Positions 9,006-16,260 of a stretch of 16,260 nt of DNA are shown one piece after another. Made by a program: the position numbers and the translations under genes. Each line of letters starts with the position of its first letter. Position 1 is the stretch's first letter. The notes under the pieces were generated by a model. The model made no database searches and was not told the origin of the DNA. It saw nothing but the letters and a program-made list of their open reading frames with translations. Source of the stretch: Fragilaria radians (lineage: Eukaryota; Bacillariophyta; Fragilariophyceae; Fragilariales; Fragilariaceae); NCBI GenBank assembly GCA_900642245.1, contig CAAAJI010000481.1:5234-21493 (forward strand), read 5' to 3'.

Positions 9006-10404
9006 CATCATCACAAAATTATCTATTTCTTCGATATATAGACTTGTTTATCTTTCAACCTCCAGTTTACATCAAGGAATGAGACATGGAAACACTTGAG
9101 TGCTTTTTGACCTAAATGTAACAACAGAGTCCTCAAGTGCGGTCATTCATACTGGCAATCTTTTGAGCTCATTTTAACGTGATTTCAATAGTGCTGTAAA
9201 GAGCTCTCGCGTGCGTACTACAATAAGGGTATTGATAGTACTTGGAGGGTATTTACTTCCAATCTGTATGTTACAAGGAAACTCCCTTATAGTGTAAAAT
9301 TATGTTTGACTTTTTAAATAGTTTACAGTGCCAAACAGCTATTGTGCCCAAAGATAGGTCTATTTAAAATGCAATTAATATCCAAGTTAGATTATTTCCT
9401 TAGTTAGCCAAACCCATAGCGACAAAAATATGGAATTTGGACAATTAATTTCGTGCGCAAACAATGTTTGAACTCAAGCTGGAGAGGGAGGTACATTTTT
9501 TATAAATGTTCTTTACCAATACCTTTTGATATCCAGATCTGGGATCGTAAATACAGTAACTATCTGCTTAAGTTTTCATCTTGAGTTCAACCATCTGATG
9601 TGTCCTTCATTCAAGGTGTGCACTTGAGATTTTCATTGTCTTTTTCTTCTCTCCATTTCTTGATGTATTTCCCACTAACTACACAAGTACTCATTTAAAC
9701 GATAGCAAGTTTCATATCTTAAAGTATAGACTAAAAAGAAACACAGTAAATTAATAACTTTATGTAAAATGAACAATATCCAGTCTGACATTAATAGATT
9801 AGACTAAGGTGGATTTGTGCAACAGTTTTGGAGATGTCCAAGACTGTTAGTGCAAGTGAATATAAAGAATCTAAATATTCTATATATTTGCATATCTGGG
9901 TTTGGGTAGTAAAGACATTAACTATACACTTTTATTTATGTTAAAGCTAATTAAAAACTAAAGAAAGTTTTGAGAAGGATATTGAGAGAATGAACTCATA
10001 TCCTAATCAAGATTCATCAGAACACATGCTCCTGAAGGATTGACGCAAGACCTTCAAAAGAGGGTGATGTGGAGCGCCTTCACAACAGGGTGCTTAGGGG
10101 GAGATTGGAGGATTAATTTTGCTAATTTAAGATTGAAAGTTTCAGGAAAAGCAAACAAATCCATTCAGTAACTTGATGACATTTCAATTGGTTCCTTTGA
10201 AGAAGCGAGCTACTAAATTGACAAATGTTTTCAAAGAACCAAGAATTGTGAAAATATTGATATATCGGTGATAATGTTCAGAACATATTTTCGTCGATTT
10301 TTGTATATTACGATCGTGTAGCGTTTGAGCTACAAACTTGTTTTTGGCGATAACATATGTCTGGCTACAAAAAGTCTCACATTCTTTTTGCCAGATGAAA
10401 TAAA
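9006..10404. other. Intergenic region and 5' flank of the Orai-like gene
   Basis: About 1.4 kb of AT-rich DNA without a supported gene. A more G+C-rich patch at 10020-10110 includes a polypurine stretch. The last 220 bp lead into the plus-strand gene at 10405 and include CAATTGGTT near 10183 and a 6-bp-stem hairpin at 10317-10334. A minus-strand frame overlapping 10184-10411 has no domain and runs through this flank. Confidence 0.4.
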
Positions 10405-11682
10405 ATGTCATCTCTTTCTAATGTACAAAATGAAGATACGCAAATTCATGCTAGCCACAGCCATGATGAAAGTGCAGAGAGCGTAATGGGTCGATCAAAT
10501 TTCCGTCGGAAACAACGAACATTTTCGATGGATCCCCATAAGGATTATACCTACATTGAAACTTGGTGGTCAATTCGAGACCTTGTCCGACGACGAGAAT
10601 GGCTAGTCCCCGTAAACAGTTTTTCTATTTGGCGTCGTCATTTGGCTTGGGCGATGGAACATGGAGGTGATTTACGAAATTACATGACATCACGTTTCGC
10701 ATCCAATATGGTCTTCCTGTCCCTCCTACTTACCGCCGAACTTAATGTACTATTCAGTCCATCATCTATCACTGCAGATATCCGAACTGCTCTGCAGAAT
10801 CAAATTCATTCTGAGTTAAAGTTTTGGGTTGGAATAACCGTACTTCTCAGCATTATCTTAACACTTTTTAGTCTCATCACTACTTTCACGGCTTGGGGAA
10901 TGGTATCGGCGATATCCGACGAAAATGCACATTGCATTTTACGCAGTTCTATAGGACAGTACATTGGAGAGCTCCCTCATCGCTTCATCATTGCATCCAT
11001 ATATATTTTCCTCTTATGGATCATAATGTTCATTTTCCTTTTGATTTCAGTCGGGCCTTGGAGTATTCTTTTAGTCCTCCTCATTCTAGCTCTCTTTGTA
11101 CATGTCATGATCGCATTTTCCTCCTTCGGACGCATAGTATTGCATACCGCGGCGATGTCTCCGAACCCTATTTTTGAAGAATCTTATGAGAAGTCGTTGA
11201 CTCCACAGCTTTTACAAGAGCAACTTTACATTAAAGCCAAGGCCGAAATACTTCATAATACTTCCATCACAAGACAGTATCGAAGAAACCCATTGCTTTT
11301 ATCACGACGATACAGTTTGGAAGAACTTTTAGAGTATTTAGAAAACGCAGCTTACGAACACCAAGAAGAGGAGGAGGAGGAGGGAAATGAAGATTATAAT
11401 CGATTTACTTCGTTAAAAAGAGCGACCACAAAAGTGAGGTTCCTTAACACATTCCTATCGAATCAAGGTCCAGCTACGAGAAATGATAGTAAATCAAATC
11501 AGCATCATGTATCTCAGTCACTGATGCCTCAGAATGAATCAAACTCAATTTTAGGTAATCAGTGCTTGCTTCCTGATCAAGCTCAATACGGATCAGTGAA
11601 TCAGAGTGTGGTCGAAAACCTTGTTGACACTACAGTTGCTCATGATTTCCCTCCCAAAGTTGATAGTCAAAACACAGATTAG
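10405..11682 (+). CDS. Four-helix membrane protein, Orai-like layout (copy A)
   Basis: A 425-residue intronless protein. An in-frame stop at 10396 fixes the start at the ATG at 10405. There is no signal peptide. The N-terminal tail carries RKQRTFSMD and WRRHLAW. Four membrane helices lie at about 100-118, 139-166, 194-215 and 218-241. A C-terminal cytosolic tail has RRYSLEEL (about 301-308), a likely basophilic-kinase site, and an acidic run near 320-326 made from GAG/GAA repeats. Arg97 just before TM1 and Glu112 in TM1 are 15 residues apart, the spacing I recall for Arg91 and the pore Glu106 of human Orai1; the four-helix topology and TM4 end (FGRIVLH) also fit Orai. That would make it a Ca2+ channel. 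The family match is by eye only; a lineage-specific family of unknown role is the alternative. Confidence 0.9.
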   Translation: MSSLSNVQNEDTQIHASHSHDESAESVMGRSNFRRKQRTFSMDPHKDYTYIETWWSIRDLVRRREWLVPVNSFSIWRRHLAWAMEHGGDLRNYMTSRFASNMVFLSLLLTAELNVLFSPSSITADIRTALQNQIHSELKFWVGITVLLSIILTLFSLITTFTAWGMVSAISDENAHCILRSSIGQYIGELPHRFIIASIYIFLLWIIMFIFLLISVGPWSILLVLLILALFVHVMIAFSSFGRIVLHTAAMSPNPIFEESYEKSLTPQLLQEQLYIKAKAEILHNTSITRQYRRNPLLLSRRYSLEELLEYLENAAYEHQEEEEEEGNEDYNRFTSLKRATTKVRFLNTFLSNQGPATRNDSKSNQHHVSQSLMPQNESNSILGNQCLLPDQAQYGSVNQSVVENLVDTTVAHDFPPKVDSQNTD

Positions 11683-12510
11683 AAGAAGTAGTACGGAAGC
11701 AAAGACTATCAATTGTGAGAGGCATAATTTCTCAACAGTATTATATGTAATGCTGAAGAAGAGTTTCCTATAAATGTGTATGTGTTGGTGTTAGTAGGTT
11801 TATCTTGCAGAAGTATTGTTGTTGGAATCCATTTATGACCTGAGAATGCATACTACTTCTTAATCATTGATTAATCTACCGTGTAACTTACATCTTGACA
11901 AAGCAGCATGGGGCTATGGATGTATGAATATTAGTGTCTAAAGTCATTCAAATATCTGTTTAAAGTAAAAGTCTGTCATTTTGATTGGTTACTGCTAGCG
12001 CTCCATTGATTGGATGTATGCTCAAAATACTGACTCGGAGTATGAAATTGAAATTATTAGTATAGTTTTTCCTAATTAATTTCATTGGTACCGTCATACA
12101 GCGTTTGAATTAATTATCTGACAATCTGGTTGAGGAATACATACACCACTAATGTGAAAAAAGATAAATCACATGCCACAAGTTTATGAGTGAATGACCA
12201 TAAGTCTGATCTATATATAAAACTGATTAATTCAAGTCGTCGTGCTATTTTTGTTGTTACACAGAAACATCTAGCTTCCATGAAAGCAAAATTATTAAAC
12301 ATAAATTCACTATTATATTATTTGAAGTCACAAGCATACAAGAATTTAGTACAGATGCTCTTCGAATGCCATGAATCATCACTACAGATGAATCATTCCA
12401 CAGATCCATCGCCTTTCAAGTTGAAGAATTACACGCATACTCGTACAAATTAACACTCCAAACGAATTGTGCCTTTATAAGAAATATGGATAAATTGCAA
12501 GAGCAAATGT
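11683..12510. other. Convergent intergenic spacer
   Basis: This 828-bp AT-rich stretch lies between the 3' ends of the two paralogues and should hold both 3' UTRs. An 87-codon plus-strand frame at 12190-12453 starts with ATG but has no recognisable domain, and a minus-strand frame overlaps it; I do not call it a gene. I see no shared sequence that would mark the joint of an inverted duplication. Confidence 0.45.
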
Positions 12511-13983
12511 TTAGGCTTGGTTCGAAAAATGTGGGACAACATTAGTGTATGCTGGAGCCTTCCAATCAATCAACTTAGCTTTCTCATTCGAATTCATTCC
12601 AGGTGTATCATACTCTTCGAGATTTGCATATGAAATTTTTCCAAAGCATTGATTCTGAGTTGGATTGACAGGGGATGATGATGCATCCGATCGAGTTGAT
12701 CCACTCAACCATTCTTGAAAGGTATTGGAACCAGAAGGATGAGTATTATTCTCCGATACAGTTCGTATTTGCATCCAATGGGTTTCACTGCCCTTACTTG
12801 CGACGCTCTGCTGCTTCATATTTGGGGAGAGAGAGGAACCAGGTGATGATGACTGAGAAGTCGATGGTGGTGTTTCTTGATCTGCTGAAAAAGTGCTATC
12901 CAATAGAGAGTCTGGATTAGGAGTTGTCAGCAACTGATCCACAAATCTGACAGTAGAATTAGCTCTCATTCGAACTCCATCATCGACTTGATCATCATCC
13001 ATCTTGACGGGTGATTTGTAGCCAGCCTCTCTTAATAGCATAACAAGTTCGTCAACACTATAGCGTCGTGATAAAGGTTTTAGCTTTCGTCGATACTGTC
13101 GTGTAATGGAAGTGTTGTTTAATATTTCTGCCCTGGCTTTCGTGTAAAGCTGTTCTTGTAATGGTTGTGGAGTTAGTGATTTTTCATAGGACTCATCAAA
13201 GATAGGATTTGGTGACATTGCTGCAGTATGCAAAATTAATCTTCCAAAGGAAGAAAACGCAGTCATAACGTGGATAAAAATGACTAACACCATGAGTACC
13301 AAAAGCATACTCCAAAATCCCATTGGAATCAGTAGGAATATAAACATAATTATCCACAGGAGAAATGTATAAATAGATGCAACAATGAAACGATGAGGGA
13401 GTTCTCCTATGTATTGTCCAATCGAGCTTCTCAATATGCAATGAGCATTCTCATCAGATATAGCTGATACCATGCCCCATGCTGTGTAGGTAATGATAAG
13501 ACTAAAGAGAGTCAAAATGATACTCATGAGAATGATAATTCCAATCCAAAATTGCAATTGCAAATGCAATTGATTTTGTAACGCATGTCGAATATTAGTA
13601 GTAATGGGAGATGAGTTGAACAATACATTTAGTTCAGTAGCCAATAGTAACGATAAAAATACCATGGAGGAAGAATAGCGCGAAGTCATGTAATTTCGTA
13701 AATCACCACCATTTTCCAATGCCCAAGCCAAATGGCGACGCCAAATAGGAAAATTATTCACCGGAATGAACCATTCACGACGCTTCACAAGATCTCGAAG
13801 AGACCACCATGTTTGAAAGTAGGAATAATCCTTACGAGTATCCATTGAAGATGTACGTTGTTTCAAAGGACTTGGACGTCCCGTGGATGAACTTGTGGAT
13901 AACGTAGTTGGATTACATAATGATTGACTCTCCATATAATTAAAATCCCCTTGAGGATCAGACATGGACGATAAGGATCTCAT
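12511..13983 (-). CDS. Four-helix membrane protein, Orai-like layout (copy B)
   Basis: A 490-residue paralogue of the gene at 10405-11682, in the opposite direction. By hand count the core (259 residues) is about 79% identical, including 34 identical residues in a row across the end of TM2 and the TM2-TM3 loop. Helices lie at about 105-122, 145-172, 199-221 and 223-248. Arg102 and Glu117 keep the 15-residue spacing seen in the other copy. RRYSVDEL is conserved at about 306-313; the tail beyond is Ser-rich and unlike copy A. The frame is open upstream to 14355, but only from TTG. I chose the ATG at 13983 because MRSLSS there lines up with MSSLSN at the start of copy A. An ATG at 14175 would add 64 residues including a hydrophobic stretch, so a longer, signal-anchored form remains possible. 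Confidence 0.9.
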   Translation of the reverse strand: MRSLSSMSDPQGDFNYMESQSLCNPTTLSTSSSTGRPSPLKQRTSSMDTRKDYSYFQTWWSLRDLVKRREWFIPVNNFPIWRRHLAWALENGGDLRNYMTSRYSSSMVFLSLLLATELNVLFNSSPITTNIRHALQNQLHLQLQFWIGIIILMSIILTLFSLIITYTAWGMVSAISDENAHCILRSSIGQYIGELPHRFIVASIYTFLLWIIMFIFLLIPMGFWSMLLVLMVLVIFIHVMTAFSSFGRLILHTAAMSPNPIFDESYEKSLTPQPLQEQLYTKARAEILNNTSITRQYRRKLKPLSRRYSVDELVMLLREAGYKSPVKMDDDQVDDGVRMRANSTVRFVDQLLTTPNPDSLLDSTFSADQETPPSTSQSSSPGSSLSPNMKQQSVASKGSETHWMQIRTVSENNTHPSGSNTFQEWLSGSTRSDASSSPVNPTQNQCFGKISYANLEEYDTPGMNSNEKAKLIDWKAPAYTNVVPHFSNQA

Positions 13984-14034
13984 GGAAAAAACAATGTCGG
14001 ATGGATGGTCCAAAAATAAAAAGTACAACAGAAT

Positions 14035-14043
14035 CCAACCAAT
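14035..14043 (-). promoter_or_regulatory. CCAAT-box candidate
   Basis: CCAACCAAT on the plus strand lies 52 bp upstream of the preferred start of the minus-strand gene, and is the same 9-mer seen upstream of the receptor-like gene at 8526-8534. If translation starts at 14175 instead, this site would be coding and not a promoter element. Confidence 0.25.
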
Positions 14044-15728
14044 CAACCAAACAATGAAACAATCGAAGTTTGGAAAACTGCATTCCCGCGAACAAATTCG
14101 ATTTGATGCCTTTCTATGGAATCCCACCAAACCGACATCCAAAAAAGTTTCATGATTCAAAGCTATAACTTGCATACAAGTATGTATACATGTGTATTCA
14201 AGTAAATAAAGACTCCAACAATAGGAAAAATTGAGTATCCTTGACACTGAATCTTTCTTGCCAAATGACGATGGAATATGGAATTGTATAACTGACATTA
14301 CGATCAGATATTGTCCCTTCACAAAACCATACCAATGATAAAAAACCAAGGACAAAGGTTAGGAAATCAAAAAAGCCTCTTTTAAAGATTAATTGCTTTC
14401 GAATCTGAGATAGAAGTGAACACTGCTCCAATGGTATCTTTTTTCAAAGACTAGCAGCATCAATGACATTCCAAATACTGGTATTGCCACATATTCTACT
14501 TCACTTCTAGTGGGATTGTTACACTCAATAAGCATATGCTACATAAAGCAATAGCAATTCAATTTTCTGCAATACCTTAACAATGACACTTATATATACA
14601 ACTAAGCTACAGTAACTTCTTTTGTCCTCAGTTCAGATTTCTAGAAGACCAATTTTGTACTTAGGATCAAACATTTAAGCTCTGCCAAATTCTGAATGAA
14701 TACAAGGTTTCTTTCTTTCTGTTATTCTCCAATGTTGGATAGGGTGTTCTACCGGTGGTATAAAGAATTCTTTTACCAGGATGGTTTGGTATTGTGGACA
14801 ATGAACCTTGCATAAGAAGACACATCATATAATATCTACCTCATACTCCCTAGAGCTGTAGAAAGAGTCCATTCTATTCATTAGTGAAAATCCCACGCTG
14901 GTAAGATAAGTAAACTGAGTGAGGCTAAATTATCTGTTGGTTTACATGACATGATGGAAACGTAGATTTTTGCTTGCTTAACCCTAGATTTCCCTTACCT
15001 CTATGAAATTCAACTCAATGTCCAAAACTGTCGACAGATATTTTGTGAAAGATATGCTTGAAAAAAGATGCTGGAAAGTCGATTTTCTTGGTATTAACAA
15101 TTTTGTATGCATCAGGCAACATCAGAGAAGTACATAGTATTTAGTGGACAAAATTGTGCTGCCACTGCACAACCTACGTTTACTTCTCAATGAAAGACCA
15201 AAAACTTCCTACACTAGATTCTATAGATATCTTCTCAAATAGGGGAACATATGATACTAAATGTATCAGGTACGTAATACTCCTGTATTCCTGCTTAAGA
15301 CCTATCTGTGTCAATGTCCCATATATTTCATCCCCGATGGTGGTGGATCCAACAAAAGAGGCTTAACCCAGGTCATCCCACTAATTTTCCATGGAAAAGT
15401 ACATCTTTGAATGAAAAAGTTTCTCGCTACTAAAAATGATTCTGGACATTAGACAGGAAAAGAAAGCTAGAAAAAATAATTCTGATTTTAGCCAAGTGGA
15501 CAACCATATTTGTTGACATACCCTTAAAGCATTGCTGTCAGTGAACTCTAAAGTACATACTTGAATCCACTTAGTTAAAGTGAATACTAATGCCGTTAAT
15601 TATCGATTTCTGATCTTAAACAAAAATAAGTGAAGACCCGTAAAAAAATCATTCAACCATCTTGTTTCAGCATATAAAAAAACAAATATAACAAATACCA
15701 TCAAGAATCAATCCAAATCATTGTCCAT
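14044..15728. other. 5' flank of copy B and empty spacer
   Basis: The first 300 bases form an open continuation of the copy B frame and probably its leader. Beyond 14360 the DNA is AT-rich, and I see no ATG-initiated frame of note, RNA gene or mobile-element motif. A plus-strand frame at 15154-15366 begins with TTG and has no domain. The region just before 15729 is the 3' flank of the partial gene at the right edge. Confidence 0.4.
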
Positions 15729-16260
15729 CTATGGTGTATCCTGTTTTTGTTCGGTCGTACTATGGCTTGGCTTCAGTGTCTTTTGTTCTAATGATAATGA
15801 ACACAGATTACGAAAATCAAGCTCCTGCTCCTTCTTTGTGTAAGTGACACCATGGTCAACAAGCCAATCATCAATATCAAATAAAGGATTTTGGAGCAAT
15901 CTGTGAAATGTACCCTCAAGCAAAGACTCGTCACTTAAAAGGCCAGGATAGGAAACTGATCCTATTCCATTGACAACCAAATATTTGGATTCATGCCGTC
16001 GCTTGGCAACAGGACTCTTATCATCGCAAGTTGAGTTTTGTGGATACCAATATGCCTCTTGCTTCTTTTGTCCCACATTCATGATGATTGACCATCCAAT
16101 GTTGCAATTTTCCCACGATGCACTTTTATAAAATGTCCCGTCTAGTTCTTTTGCACATTCATCAACATCAAATGATGACATATCTATCTTGCAATTCTCG
16201 ACATGCACAAGCAGATATTTATATGAGTATCGAACGCTACCACCTTTCTCAGTATTTTGA
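15729..16260 (-). CDS. 3' part of an unrecognised protein gene
   Basis: The minus-strand frame is open from the right edge of the window to a TAG at 15729, giving about 176 C-terminal residues; the true start lies outside the window. The internal GTG at 16208 is not a start. The fragment contains four Cys in the first 75 residues (around ENCKID, DECAKE, ENCNIG, STCDDK), an NST glycosylation sequon, then a stretch with YLVVNGIGSVSYPGLL and a polar Glu/Lys/Gln-rich tail. No membrane helix is visible. The Cys and the sequon would suit a secreted or luminal protein, but I recognise no family and assign no function. Confidence 0.65.
   Translation of the reverse strand, partial: QNTEKGGSVRYSYKYLLVHVENCKIDMSSFDVDECAKELDGTFYKSASWENCNIGWSIIMNVGQKKQEAYWYPQNSTCDDKSPVAKRRHESKYLVVNGIGSVSYPGLLSDESLLEGTFHRLLQNPLFDIDDWLVDHGVTYTKKEQELDFRNLCSLSLEQKTLKPSHSTTEQKQDTP

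Noticed and set aside
11362..11386. GAG/GAA microsatellite as a separate repeat
   Set aside because: It is short and encodes the acidic run in the tail of copy A, so it is described with that gene.
3775..12230. Shared GAATGACCAYAA string and MNDHK start at 3775 and 12190
   Set aside because: The match is only about 12 bases, and the two frames do not resemble each other beyond it.
13196..13441. Minus-strand frame inside copy B
   Set aside because: It is an out-of-frame overlap of the four-helix protein; copy A has an equivalent shadow at 10893-11177, as expected from conserved codons.
15154..15366. 70-codon plus-strand frame
   Set aside because: It starts with TTG and resembles no family; chance is the simplest explanation.
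1..16260. tRNA, rRNA, CRISPR or bacterial operon features
   Set aside because: No B-box plus cloverleaf, rRNA core, spaced repeats or ribosome-binding sites were found, and the gene content is eukaryotic.

Overview
The window reads as nuclear DNA of a eukaryotic alga, most likely a diatom. Evidence: roughly 35-40% G+C with AT-rich spacers, widely spaced intronless genes on both strands, an ionotropic glutamate receptor-like gene carrying a Cys-rich ectodomain module I recall from diatom and other stramenopile surface proteins, and a decayed Ty1/copia integrase resembling diatom (CoDi-type) elements. No ribosomal RNA, tRNA, CRISPR array or bacterial operon was seen. The species is not identified.

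Layout. 1-60 and 2596-2655 are two copies of a 60-bp direct repeat (49/60 identical, no gaps). About 440-885 is a dead copia integrase fragment on the + strand. 1426-2247 (-) is a 273-aa protein with a possible perilipin-like lipid-droplet domain. 2656-6191 is about 3.5 kb without a convincing gene. 6192-8384 (-) is a 730-aa ionotropic glutamate receptor-like channel, followed by its upstream region to about 9005. 9006-10404 is empty apart from a polypurine-tract-like patch. 10405-11682 (+) and 12511-13983 (-) are two converging copies of one four-helix membrane protein, about 79% identical in the core. 13984-15728 holds the second copy's 5' region and empty spacer. 15729-16260 (-) is the 3' end of an unrecognised gene that runs off the right edge.

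How the genes may work together. The receptor-like gene is a ligand-gated cation channel by family. The duplicated four-helix proteins have an Orai-like layout: an Arg and a Glu 15 residues apart in and before TM1, a strongly constrained TM2-TM3 loop, and cytosolic tails. If that holds, three neighbouring genes would all encode membrane cation channels, possibly for Ca2+ entry. This is inference from by-eye comparison, not a demonstrated function. Several apparent ORF starts in the region are GTG or TTG; I moved these to the first plausible ATG or called the ORF non-coding.
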